Shown piece by piece: positions 26,429 through 34,759 of a stretch of DNA of 64,000 nucleotides. Under the pieces are notes generated by a model, which was given only the letters and a program-made list of their open reading frames with translations, was not told the DNA's origin and did not search any database. The stretch spans positions 186,001 through 250,000 of the forward strand of contig NZ_RBZM01000009.1 in NCBI RefSeq assembly GCF_003628305.1. Direction: 5' to 3'. Numbering within the stretch: the stretch's first letter is position 1; the number at the start of each line of letters is the position of its first letter. A program made the position numbers and the translations under genes. Source of the DNA: Cohnella endophytica (GTDB lineage: Bacteria > Bacillota > Bacilli > Paenibacillales > Paenibacillaceae).

Positions 26429-27448
26429 CTATTCTTCTCTAACCGTAACCTTGGCGCACGATTCCCGTTCGATAAGCTCCGTCTTCAAGCTGATGTTCAC
26501 TTCCGAAATATTTTTGTTCGTAATCAACTCCGTCAGCATCTTGACGATCAACTGACTGATATCGTATCGGAATCTCCGGACGGTCGTCAGAGGCGGCATC
26601 ATGAACTCGGATAACTTCAAGTCGTCGAAACCGATAAGCGAGACGTCTTTCGGAACGCGCAGCTTCAGCTCCGCCAGCCCTTTCATGGCCCCGAAGGCGA
26701 TGATGTCGTTAAACGCGAATATCGCGGTAATGTCCGGCTGCTCCGCCAGCATTTTTTTCACGGCTTGATGTCCGTGCGCGGGATCGAAGGCGCCCATCAG
26801 GACGTTCGACTCGTTCCAAGGCATTCCTAATTGAAGAAACGCATCCCGGCATCCCCGAAGCCTATTTTCGTTAACCAAGTGCTCGCTTGGGCCCGCGATC
26901 ATTCCGATCCGCCTGTGCCCTAAACCGTACAAATAATGAATGACGTCATATGCGCCTTTGCGGTTGTCGTAATCGATGTAATTTTGCGCGGCATCGTAGT
27001 TTCTGCCATTGGTGATCAAGTAAGGAATTCCCCGGTTCATGAGTTCTTCGACGAGACTATCCCCCACGAAAGGGTCGAAAATGACGGCCGCATCGATCTT
27101 TTTCTCGTTCAAGAGCCGATAAGCCGACGAAGACGGGGTTAAATCCGCCGTATGCGTTGCCATATGGAATTGATGTCCGTAAGACTCGAACTCTTCTTTC
27201 AGATCGTTCAAATCCGCGGAGGAAGAAGGATCGTTATCGAAAAAATCGTTCACGTCGGGCACGAATACCGCGATGCTATAGGAAATGCCGACCATTCTGG
27301 AAGGAGTGATCCCCGGCTTCAAATAGTCATTGGCGATCTCGAGCACCTTGCGGCGGGTATCGTCGCTGAAATTTCCCTGATTGTTAATAATGCGGGAAAC
27401 GGTACTGATCGAAACATTCGCCTTTTCGGCGATTTCTTTGAGCTTAAT
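26429..27448 (-). CDS. LacI-family transcriptional regulator starting at a rare ATT codon
   Basis: 339-residue repressor, probable regulator of the TTGCGCAA regulon. Residues 1-25 form the LacI helix-turn-helix (KLKEIAEKANVS then ISTVSRIINN), and residues 58-330 form a periplasmic-binding-protein-like effector domain (VGISYSIAVFVPDVNDFF, GHRRIGMIAGP, FAFNDIIAFGAMKGL, VPKDVSLIGFDD). The frame has no ATG, GTG or TTG between the upstream stop and residue 35. The helix-turn-helix alignment and a GGAGGGGG ribosome site five bases upstream point to ATT at 27448-27446 as start; CTG at 27463 overlaps that ribosome site. It lies 72 bases after the GH31 gene and probably shares its promoter, giving autoregulation. 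Confidence 0.88.
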   Translation of the reverse strand: MKLKEIAEKANVSISTVSRIINNQGNFSDDTRRKVLEIANDYLKPGITPSRMVGISYSIAVFVPDVNDFFDNDPSSSADLNDLKEEFESYGHQFHMATHTADLTPSSSAYRLLNEKKIDAAVIFDPFVGDSLVEELMNRGIPYLITNGRNYDAAQNYIDYDNRKGAYDVIHYLYGLGHRRIGMIAGPSEHLVNENRLRGCRDAFLQLGMPWNESNVLMGAFDPAHGHQAVKKMLAEQPDITAIFAFNDIIAFGAMKGLAELKLRVPKDVSLIGFDDLKLSEFMMPPLTTVRRFRYDISQLIVKMLTELITNKNISEVNISLKTELIERESCAKVTVREE

Positions 27449-27520
27449 GAGTGCCCCCTCCAGTCTGCTATAGCCTATATGTTCATCTTAATGAGGACAA
27501 CTCTTAGAGTCAAACGTATT

Positions 27521-29056
27521 TCATTGGCGTCGATACCAAGGCAAACGGGATAGCGGCGCTTCTACCGTTCGTTCGCACGGTCCTTGCACGTAGCTTTCAT
27601 CGTCGCCCAACCATTTCCCTTCGGGAAAAACGATTACCCGCTCCTTCGCCCCTTTGGCGAGAACCGGGGCAACGAGAATGCTGTCTCCCAGCATGAATTG
27701 ATCCTTAACCCGCTCGCAGCCTTGGCCTGGAAAAACGAATTCCATCGCGCGCAGGATCGGAGTTCCGAGCCGACCGGCTTCTTCCGCCAATCGAAGCAGC
27801 TCCGGTCCCATCCGAAGTCGTAGCTTCACGGCATCCAAACAATAGGAAACGAACTCTTCATTTAACGCCTTCCAAGGGGCCGTAGAAAACTGCATCATCG
27901 GGAACAAAGCAGCGCATTGCGCATAACGGACGAACAGCTCCGGATCGAACGGGGTGGCTTGCAAGTCTCCGTCCCATCCGCCCCCCACCATATCCGGGCA
28001 ATTAAACGCAGAACCGATCAGCCCTTGCGCAATCGAATTGGGAATGAGCGAACGAATGCCGTCCTCCTCCCAGCTATGCGGTTTGTCTCTCAATCGCTGC
28101 ATTAACGGCGCGCCGCCCATTTTCCAGCTGGCGCGATATTCGCTGAGCGGATAGTGCAGGCCCAAGCGTCCATAGGCCGCGCAATCTTCATTCGGAATCG
28201 TCGTGCCCTGCCAGCGGAAGGAGGTCGCCCATACCCAAGAGGAGTCGCCGGACGGGTCGCCCGCATCGAACTTGAAGCCGTCGATGCCATATCGGTTAAC
28301 GAGTTCGTCAAGCGTAGCCTTGAACCATTCGAACGCTTCCGGCAACGTATAGTCGAGCACCGCGCTGCAGCCGTTCCACCAACGCCGGATGGCCATTCTT
28401 CCTTCATCGTCCTTGACCAAGAAGCCTTTCTTATCCAGCATTCTTCCCTTGAAGCTATCCGGGCTGACATAGGGACATACCCACAGCATCACTTTGAATC
28501 CCATTTCATGCAGCGTCTCCATCATCGCTTTCGGATCGGGGAAACGCGCCGAATGAAAAGCCCAAGTCCCGTAATCCTCCATCCAATTATCGTCGATGAT
28601 CAGAACGCCCGGAGGAAAGCCATGGCTTAATATTTCGCGCGCGTAGGCGATCGTTTTGTCCTGGGTCGGCTCGTAATGCATTTCCATCCACGTGCAATAT
28701 TGCGGCGCCGTAAAAGCGAGCGGATCCGGATAACGTCCGCCAGCGGGGAAAAACTCGTTCGCTCCATCATGAAATGCCCGAGGCAAATCCGCGAAGCTGC
28801 CCGCAAGCACGATATCCCCTTCCTCGTATTCGATACGTATCGATCCGGTACGGAAGGCAATGGAGAACGGACGATCATGCCAAATATACCTGCCGCGGTT
28901 CGACACGAAAAAGGGGGCTCCCGAGTTTTCTAGCAAATTCGTTAAATCCAAAAGAACGTCGTCCGCCCCGTAAGGCATTCGTATCCCGTCATGGATCGCC
29001 CCGCCCCACCAAAGCTCTCCCGGCAATGTTTGTATCTCTTTTATTAAGCGTTCCAT
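27521..29056 (-). CDS. GH31-family glycoside hydrolase, cytoplasmic
   Basis: 511-residue enzyme without signal peptide. It reads as a GH31 TIM barrel: GVLIIDDNWMEDYGTW near residue 150, the nucleophile motif YGIDGFKFDAGD with Asp264, SWEEDG near 330 holding the probable acid/base Asp332, and CPDMVGGGWDGD near 355. GH31 covers alpha-glucosidases, alpha-xylosidases, alpha-galactosidases and sulfoquinovosidases; the sequence alone does not choose. ATG 29056 has GGAG eight bases upstream. It is first in a two-gene unit with the LacI regulator and has the shared operator at its transcription start. Being intracellular, it probably cuts the oligosaccharide brought in by the 12.6 kb transporter. Confidence 0.85.
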   Translation of the reverse strand: MERLIKEIQTLPGELWWGGAIHDGIRMPYGADDVLLDLTNLLENSGAPFFVSNRGRYIWHDRPFSIAFRTGSIRIEYEEGDIVLAGSFADLPRAFHDGANEFFPAGGRYPDPLAFTAPQYCTWMEMHYEPTQDKTIAYAREILSHGFPPGVLIIDDNWMEDYGTWAFHSARFPDPKAMMETLHEMGFKVMLWVCPYVSPDSFKGRMLDKKGFLVKDDEGRMAIRRWWNGCSAVLDYTLPEAFEWFKATLDELVNRYGIDGFKFDAGDPSGDSSWVWATSFRWQGTTIPNEDCAAYGRLGLHYPLSEYRASWKMGGAPLMQRLRDKPHSWEEDGIRSLIPNSIAQGLIGSAFNCPDMVGGGWDGDLQATPFDPELFVRYAQCAALFPMMQFSTAPWKALNEEFVSYCLDAVKLRLRMGPELLRLAEEAGRLGTPILRAMEFVFPGQGCERVKDQFMLGDSILVAPVLAKGAKERVIVFPEGKWLGDDESYVQGPCERTVEAPLSRLPWYRRQ

Positions 29057-29083
29057 ATCGTCATCTCCGATTGAGGAAAATAT

Positions 29084-29130
29084 TTGCGCAACTTTTTATT
29101 ATCTTATTCTCTACTCCCTTTCCTCGTCAA
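29084..29130 (-). promoter_or_regulatory. Promoter and operator of the GH31-LacI unit
   Basis: On the minus strand TTGACG (29130-29125), an 18-base spacer and TAAGAT (29106-29101) form a fair sigma-A promoter. The operator TTGCGCAA (29084-29091), continued as AAATATTTTCC, starts about three bases after the predicted transcription start. Confidence 0.68.
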
Positions 29131-29148
29131 CAACAAAAAGCTCAGTTG

Positions 29149-29593
29149 TGCGCCGTAGTTGGGGTTAGTCACACTATTTGTGTGCTGAGTGTGCCTCTGG
29201 TGCGCCTTAGTTGGAGTTAGTCAAACTATTTGTGTGCTTAGTGTACCTCTGGCGCGCCGTAGTTGGAGTTGGTCAAACTATTTGTGTGCTGAGTGTGCCT
29301 CTGGGGTGCCGTAGTTGGAGTTGGTCAAACTAATTGTGTGCTGAGAGTGCCTCTGGTGCTCCGTAGTTGGAGTTGGTCAACCTATTTGTGTGCTGAGAGT
29401 GCCTCTGGTGCTCCGTAGTTGGAGTTAGTCAAACTATTTGTGTGCTTAGTGTACCTCTGGCACGCCGTAGTTGGAGTTAGTCAAACTATTTGTGTGCTGA
29501 GTGTGCCTCTGGTGCTCCGTAGTTGGAGTTGGTCAAACTATTTGTGCGCTGAGTGTGACTCTGGTGCGCCGTAGTTGGAGTTGGTCAAACTAA
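29149..29593. repeat. 52-bp tandem repeat array, about 8.6 copies
   Basis: The block GTAGTTGGAGTT(A/G)GTC recurs at 29155, 29207, 29259, 29311, 29363, 29415, 29467, 29519 and 29571, always exactly 52 bp apart with no gain or loss of bases. Later parts of each unit read AAACTATTTGTGTGCTGAG and TGTGCCTCTGGTGC. Copies two and six share private variants (CTTAG, TGTACC), hinting at an older four-unit duplication. The period is not a multiple of three, there are no unique spacers, and no gene spans it. Confidence 0.93.
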
Positions 29594-29654
29594 TGACGTT
29601 CTAGGAGGGGCTGTGGTGCGGCAAATGGGTAATGGCTCTCATCCGAGGAAAAAC

Positions 29655-29680
29655 AAAAAAGCCGCACGAATGCGGCTTTT
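29655..29680. terminator. Bidirectional terminator after the YdjO-like gene
   Basis: AAAAAAGCCGCA, a CGAA loop, and TGCGGCTTTT. It lies about 33 bases after the stop codon of the small zinc-ribbon gene. Confidence 0.85.
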
Positions 29681-29712
29681 CCACTTATGATGCTTACGAC
29701 TCCATACTATCG

Positions 29713-29952
29713 CTACGCCTTGTTCCTAGGCGCGGATTTATGTTTATGAATGAGCTTCGGCAAATGCTTAATGCCGCGAATCATTTTTCCTTTGCACATC
29801 GGGCACTCCGGCGTGTCGGAGGCAGCCATTTCTTCGCGAACCCATACCTTGCATTCTTTGTCTACGCATCTCCAGATCGGCACCGCCGTCAAATCAGCTT
29901 TATCGGAAACCTTATCCGAAGTTTTTTCCAAAACCGTTCCCACCCTTAACAC
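29713..29952 (-). CDS. YdjO-like small zinc-ribbon protein
   Basis: Up to 79 residues. The core WRCVDKECKVW followed by PECPMCKGKM provides four Cys in a Cys-x4-Cys ... Cys-x2-Cys zinc ribbon, and the end GIKHLPKLIHKHK matches the small cold-inducible YdjO-like proteins of Bacilli as far as can be recalled. The start is uncertain: GTG at 29952, GTG at 29943 and TTG at 29931 are all in frame; the TTG has AAGGGTGG about eight bases upstream. It has its own terminator. Role in the cell is unclear. Confidence 0.72.
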   Translation of the reverse strand: MLRVGTVLEKTSDKVSDKADLTAVPIWRCVDKECKVWVREEMAASDTPECPMCKGKMIRGIKHLPKLIHKHKSAPRNKA

Positions 29953-30111
29953 TAATAATTTACCCTGAAGTAACGTCCATCATTTCGGCCGCTTATCCGC
30001 CTCGTTTAGACTCTTCAAAATCCGGAATCGCCTTCGGTGCATCTCTGTATATTGCTCTCGTTCGCTGTCTTTTGTCAACGCAAAATACTACCAATAAAGC
30101 ATGCTTTTCGC

Positions 30112-30954
30112 TCATTCCCGCAACTGCGTGTTTTGCTTCGCCTCTTTGATCTTTGCAACTTGCCGTTTCCTGTAAGTGCCGGGAGAAATTCCGTATGTCG
30201 AGCGAAATACCCGGTGAAAATACGTATAGCTTCCGAGCCCCGACTCCGATGCGATCTGCTCCAACGACATGACGCTATGATCGAGCATCGCTACCGCGTG
30301 AGATAACCTCAATTGCTGTACGTATTGCATCGCGGACATGCCGAAATGCTCCTTAAAAAGATGCACCGCCCGAGACACGCTAAGACCCGCGTTCGCCGCG
30401 ATATCTTGCAAACGCACGACGGAGGCGGCGTTTTTCTCGATATAATTGCGCATTTTCAGCGCATGGAACGCGGAAACGGATTGCGTGGGGGGAGCTTCCT
30501 CGATCGCGCGGTCGAGCAATAGCAGAACCGACCTAACCAGCAGCGCAATCAGCTCCGAATGGCCTCCGTCGAGCCTTCTCGTTTCTTGAATCAATTGCTG
30601 CCACAGCCCTTTGATCCGCTCGTCCTCGACGAGCTTCGTGATCGTCGGCCGGCTCTTGCGTGCCCACCATTCATCCATGCCCGGCCCCGTACCCATGATG
30701 AAATAATCCCCGTTCGGCTTCATCGGTTCTCCCGGAGTTCCTATGTTCAACTCGTACATGTCCCCGGGCTCAAACAGCAGCAGATCGCCCGGCATAATCT
30801 CCACGACCTCGCCCCCGATCAGCGCCTTGCTGAAGCCCTCTACCTGCAATCGGATAATATAGGTATCCAAGCCATTCCTGTAATCCTGCCTAAACGGCTC
30901 GATATGTCTAGAATACCCGCACAAATACACGCTTACATCCCCGACTTCCAACAC
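30112..30954 (-). CDS. AraC-family transcriptional regulator
   Basis: 280-residue regulator. The first 110 residues form a cupin-like sensing domain (GGEVVEIMPGDLLLFEPG), and the C-terminal 100 residues carry two helix-turn-helix motifs (LQDIAANAGLSVSRAVHLFKE; key part IAANAGLSVSR, and IASESGLGSYTYFHRVFR). Start is GTG 30954, with the following TTG as alternative; GGAGG stands five or eight bases upstream respectively. The gene is divergent from the GH30-GH3 operon, with about 120 bases between, and is the obvious candidate activator of those genes. Confidence 0.88.
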   Translation of the reverse strand: MLEVGDVSVYLCGYSRHIEPFRQDYRNGLDTYIIRLQVEGFSKALIGGEVVEIMPGDLLLFEPGDMYELNIGTPGEPMKPNGDYFIMGTGPGMDEWWARKSRPTITKLVEDERIKGLWQQLIQETRRLDGGHSELIALLVRSVLLLLDRAIEEAPPTQSVSAFHALKMRNYIEKNAASVVRLQDIAANAGLSVSRAVHLFKEHFGMSAMQYVQQLRLSHAVAMLDHSVMSLEQIASESGLGSYTYFHRVFRSTYGISPGTYRKRQVAKIKEAKQNTQLRE

Positions 30955-31041
30955 TCTCGCCTCCGCGGGTTATTTATAACACGACCAGATCGTATAGGTA
31001 TTCAATCAATTTGTTTCTACATAAACCTTCCCTAAACCTTC

Positions 31042-31047
31042 TATAAT
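31042..31047 (+). promoter_or_regulatory. -10 box of the GH30-GH3 operon
   Basis: A perfect TATAAT lies 32 bases before the GH30 start codon. No good -35 box is visible at the right distance, consistent with dependence on an activator such as the divergent AraC protein. Confidence 0.5.
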
Positions 31048-31079
31048 AATGACATAAATAATATTGGAGGTTAATGAAT

Positions 31080-32432
31080 ATGAGCAAACGTACGATTCGA
31101 GTGATTCAAACCGAACAACATAGCGGCGACAGATTAACGGAAAAAGCCCCTTTGACGCTGCAACCCGACTCCAAAGGCGTCGAGAACCAGCTTCTGAACG
31201 TATACGACGACCTGGAATACCAACGCATTATCGGCTTCGGCGGCGCCATCACGGAAGCCTCCGCGGTTACCGCGGCCAAGCTTAGCGATAAGATCAGCAA
31301 GGAAATCATCGACGCTTACTTCGATAAAGAGAACGGTATCGGCTATTCGATCGTCCGTACTCACATTAACAGCTGCGACTTCTCCGAAGGCAACTATACT
31401 TACGTAAAAGACGGAGATGCGGCCTTGGAAAGCTTCGACATCAGCCACGATAAAGAAGCGATCATCCCGTATATCCAACAAGCCAAACAAACGGCCGGCG
31501 AGGAATTCGTCCTGTACGCTTCCCCGTGGAGCCCGCCGCCGTGGATGAAAACGAACGGAGAGATGAACAACGGTGGCAAGCTGAAGCCGGAATATCGCGA
31601 TGCATGGGCCAGATACTATTTGAAGTTCATCGAAGCGTACGAAGCCGAAGGCTTGCCTATCTGGGGCTTAACGGTACAGAATGAAGCTAAAGCCGTTCAA
31701 ATCTGGGATTCTTGCATCTACACCGCCGAAGAAGAGCGCGACTTCGTCCGCGATCACCTCGGGCCCGTGCTTCACGGCGCGAATCGTTCGGACATTCGCC
31801 TCATGATCTGGGATCACAACAAAGAACGCGTTTACGACCGCGCGAACACGGCTTTCAACGATCCCGAAGCTTCCAAGTACATCTGGGGTATCGGCTTCCA
31901 CTGGTATTCCGGAGATCATTTCGAGGCGCTTACGGCTACTCACGATAAGTTCCCGGACAAACAGCTCGTCTTCACGGAAGGCTGTCACGAAGGCGGCGTA
32001 CAGCTAGGTTCTTGGAAGAGCGGCGAACGTTACGCGCATGACATTATCGGCAACCTGAACAACTGGATGTCGGCGTGGACGGATTGGAACATCGTGCTCG
32101 ACGAAATCGGCGGTCCCAATCACGTCGGTAACTATTGCGACGCCCCGATCATCGCGGACACGACGAAGGACAGCCTGACTTACCAAAGCTCTTACTACTA
32201 TATCGGGCATTTCAGCAAATACATCCGCCCGGATGCGGTTCGCGTAGGATCCTCCAAGTTCACGGACAAGCTCGAGACGACGGCTTTCAAGAATACCGAC
32301 GGAACGCTTGCGCTCGTCGTGCTGAACCGTACGGACGAAGATATCGCATACATCGTTCGCAATCGCGACGAAATCGCGGAAACCGTCATTCCGGCGCACG
32401 CGATCCAAACCTTGTTATTCCCTTGCCCTTGA
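31080..32432 (+). CDS. GH30-family glycoside hydrolase
   Basis: 450-residue cytoplasmic enzyme of clan GH-A, family 30 (glucosylceramidase-like beta-glycosidases, beta-1,6-glucanases and related). Features: GFGGAITEA near residue 50, LYASPWSPPPWMK near 145, acid/base Glu202 in LTVQNEA and nucleophile Glu300 in VFTEGC. The usual QNEP is QNEA here. An ATG at 31074 is in frame, but GGAGG stands eight bases before the ATG at 31080, which is chosen. No signal peptide, so its substrate is an imported oligosaccharide. It is followed after 14 bases by the GH3 gene, forming an operon that completes breakdown to monosaccharides. Confidence 0.9.
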   Translation: MSKRTIRVIQTEQHSGDRLTEKAPLTLQPDSKGVENQLLNVYDDLEYQRIIGFGGAITEASAVTAAKLSDKISKEIIDAYFDKENGIGYSIVRTHINSCDFSEGNYTYVKDGDAALESFDISHDKEAIIPYIQQAKQTAGEEFVLYASPWSPPPWMKTNGEMNNGGKLKPEYRDAWARYYLKFIEAYEAEGLPIWGLTVQNEAKAVQIWDSCIYTAEEERDFVRDHLGPVLHGANRSDIRLMIWDHNKERVYDRANTAFNDPEASKYIWGIGFHWYSGDHFEALTATHDKFPDKQLVFTEGCHEGGVQLGSWKSGERYAHDIIGNLNNWMSAWTDWNIVLDEIGGPNHVGNYCDAPIIADTTKDSLTYQSSYYYIGHFSKYIRPDAVRVGSSKFTDKLETTAFKNTDGTLALVVLNRTDEDIAYIVRNRDEIAETVIPAHAIQTLLFPCP

Positions 32433-32446
32433 GAGGAGCCGCATAG

Positions 32447-34645
32447 ATGACGAAGCATCGATGGACGACCCCCGAAATACGCAAGCAAGCGGAAGCGATT
32501 CTCGGCCGAATGACCCTCGAAGAGAAGGCCGGCCAGATGACCCAATACGATTGGGGATTTAATCCGATCAACCCGGATACCGGACTCTCCCAACGGGAGG
32601 TTATCGCCGATCAGATCGAGCAAGGTCTCGTCGGTTCCGTATTTAACTTATCCGGAGCGAAGGAATCCGACGAGCTTCAGCGCCTCGTTCTCGATAAGAC
32701 CGCGAACGGAATTCCGCTCCTGATCGGACGGGACATCATTCACGGATACCGGACCGTATTCCCGATTCCGCTCGCTCAGGCTTCCGCATGGAATCCCGAA
32801 CTGGCGGGCAAGACGGCCGCCGCCTCTTCCCGTGAAGGGCTTGCGGACGGAGTCGCATGGGTATTCGCGCCGATGATCGACGTGACCCGCGATCCCCGTT
32901 GGGGAAGAATCGCCGAGAGCATCGGCGAAGATCCTTATCTCGCATCCGCCTACGCCGAGGCGTGGGTCGAAGGCGCGCAGACGGACGACGGGCCGGGTTC
33001 CGCAGCGGCCAGTTGTCCGAAGCATTTCGCCGCTTACGGTCTTGCTGAAGCCGGTCGCGATTACAATACGGTCGATCTCTCCGACCGCATGCTGCGCGAG
33101 GTCATCCTTCCTCCTTTCCGCAAAGCCGTCGAGTCGGGCGCGCTAAGCATCATGGCTTCGTTTAACGAGATTAACGGGATTCCGGCTTGCGCCAACCGTT
33201 ACTTGCTAACGACTATATTGCGGGAGGAATGGGGCTTCGAAGGTGTCGTGGTCAGCGACTACGGCGCGCTTCAGGAGCTAATCGTCCACGGTATCGCCGC
33301 GAACGAGGAAGAAGCGTGTTTGTTAAGCATTCTGGCAGGCACCGACATGGATATGTCCTCCGGCATTTACGTTCGTTACCTTCCGAAGCTTGTTCGCGAA
33401 GGCAAAGTGCCGGAAAGCCTGGTGGACGAATCGGTTCTACGCATTCTCGCCTTGAAAATCAAGCTTGGCCTATTCGAGCGTCCTTTCGTGAAATCGAGAG
33501 AATACGCTACGGACGTCGCCTTGCCGGAAGCCCATGTCGCGCTTGCCCGCCAATCGGGACGCGAGTCGATCGTGTTGCTTCGCAACGAACGTCAAACGCT
33601 GCCGCTTCGCAAGGACGTTGCCTCGATCGCGGTCGTCGGCCCCCTCGCCGGTAGCACGAAGGATCCGCTCGGATGCTGGTCTTTCGACGGGCGGCCTGAC
33701 GATGTCGTCTCCGTGCTGGAAGGCGTTCGCCATGCCGTAGCGTCCTCGACGACGCTGCACATTGCGCAAGGCTGCGAAGTCAACTCCGATGCCGACTCGG
33801 AAGAGGGCATCGCGGAAGCGGTAGCGGCGATCGCAAAAGCGGACGTTGTCGTTCTTGCCCTTGGCGAAGCGTTCGATATGAGCGGGGAAGCCCGTTGCAG
33901 AACGGATCTCGACTTGCCCGGAAACCAGCGGAAGCTAGCGGAAGCCGCCGCCAAGCTCGGCAAGCCTGTCGTGGCTTTGTTATTATCCGGTCGACCACTA
34001 GCCATTCCTTGGCTTGCGGATTATGCCGACGCCATCATCCAAGCTTGGCATCTCGGCGTTCAAAGCGGCCATGCGATCGCGGACGTTTTGTTCGGGGACT
34101 ACAATCCGAGCGGACGGCTTACGGCCACGTTCCCGCGCAACGTTGGACAAGTTCCGATCTATTACTATCGCAAGAAGACCGGACGGCCTCCGGGCGGCGT
34201 GTACACTTCCTACTATATCGATTCGACGACGGAGCCCTTATATCCATTCGGTTATGGCTTAAGCTATACGACAATGCAATACGGCACAATCCGTCTCGCG
34301 GGCGCGACGATCGGCCGGCAAGAAGATCTCGACGTCTCCGTCGAAGTCTCCAACGTCGGAAACCGTTCGGGCGAAGAAGTCGTCCAAGTGTATATCCGGG
34401 ACGAAGCCGCGAGCGTCACGCAGCCGCTCAAGAAGCTCGTCGCCTTCCGGAAGATCCGGCTTAACGCGGGAGAAACCCAAACCGTATTCTTCCGCATTCC
34501 ATCCTCTTCGCTGGCGATTATCGATGCGGAGATGAAAGTAACGGTCGAGCCCGGAACGTTCACGTTATGGGTCGGACCCAACTCCTCCGAAGGCGAATCG
34601 GTTCGCTTCTCCGTCGAAGGACCGGCTGACGTCAGCGTCGGTTAA
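32447..34645 (+). CDS. GH3-family beta-glucosidase-like enzyme (BglX type)
   Basis: 732-residue cytoplasmic glycosidase. The N-terminal TIM barrel carries GRDIIHGYRTVFPIPLAQA near residue 90, CPKHFAAYG near 190 and the nucleophile Asp271 in VVVSDYGAL. The alpha/beta sandwich follows with SGRPLAIPWL near 510, and the C-terminal FN3-like domain (VEVSNVGNRSGEEVVQVYI) ends the protein, as in BglX. Substrates in this family include beta-glucosides, beta-xylosides and arabinosides. Second gene of the GH30 operon; GAGAGGAG precedes the ATG. A bidirectional terminator follows. Confidence 0.93.
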   Translation: MTKHRWTTPEIRKQAEAILGRMTLEEKAGQMTQYDWGFNPINPDTGLSQREVIADQIEQGLVGSVFNLSGAKESDELQRLVLDKTANGIPLLIGRDIIHGYRTVFPIPLAQASAWNPELAGKTAAASSREGLADGVAWVFAPMIDVTRDPRWGRIAESIGEDPYLASAYAEAWVEGAQTDDGPGSAAASCPKHFAAYGLAEAGRDYNTVDLSDRMLREVILPPFRKAVESGALSIMASFNEINGIPACANRYLLTTILREEWGFEGVVVSDYGALQELIVHGIAANEEEACLLSILAGTDMDMSSGIYVRYLPKLVREGKVPESLVDESVLRILALKIKLGLFERPFVKSREYATDVALPEAHVALARQSGRESIVLLRNERQTLPLRKDVASIAVVGPLAGSTKDPLGCWSFDGRPDDVVSVLEGVRHAVASSTTLHIAQGCEVNSDADSEEGIAEAVAAIAKADVVVLALGEAFDMSGEARCRTDLDLPGNQRKLAEAAAKLGKPVVALLLSGRPLAIPWLADYADAIIQAWHLGVQSGHAIADVLFGDYNPSGRLTATFPRNVGQVPIYYYRKKTGRPPGGVYTSYYIDSTTEPLYPFGYGLSYTTMQYGTIRLAGATIGRQEDLDVSVEVSNVGNRSGEEVVQVYIRDEAASVTQPLKKLVAFRKIRLNAGETQTVFFRIPSSSLAIIDAEMKVTVEPGTFTLWVGPNSSEGESVRFSVEGPADVSVG

Positions 34646-34685
34646 CGCCATTAACGACGGTTGTTGCTGGCCTTGCACGCAACAA

Positions 34686-34746
34686 AAAAGCCTACAAATC
34701 GATCGGCAACCAACGCCGGCAGGTTTGTAGGCTTTTCGTATTGAAG
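34686..34746. terminator. Bidirectional terminator between GH3 and esterase genes
   Basis: AAAAGCCTACAAA (34686-34698) pairs perfectly with TTTGTAGGCTTTT (34734-34746) around a 35-base loop that contains a further small GCCGG-type stem. It serves the convergent GH3 and esterase genes. Confidence 0.85.
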
Positions 34747-34759
34747 CTAACAATATCGC

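Larger units (their letters stand above)
29057..29712. other. Intergenic region with promoter, operator and 52-bp tandem array
   Basis: 656 bases without a gene. It contains the GH31 promoter and operator (29084-29130), the tandem array (29149-29593) and the terminator of the YdjO-like gene (29655-29680). Nothing else was recognised. Confidence 0.75.

Noticed and set aside
29149-29593. CRISPR array
   Set aside because: The repeats are directly adjacent with no unique spacers, and no cas genes are nearby.
33772-33779. TTGCGCAA inside the GH3 gene as a regulon operator
   Set aside because: It lies deep in coding sequence, lacks the AAATATTTTC flank and has no promoter beside it; one exact copy is expected by chance.
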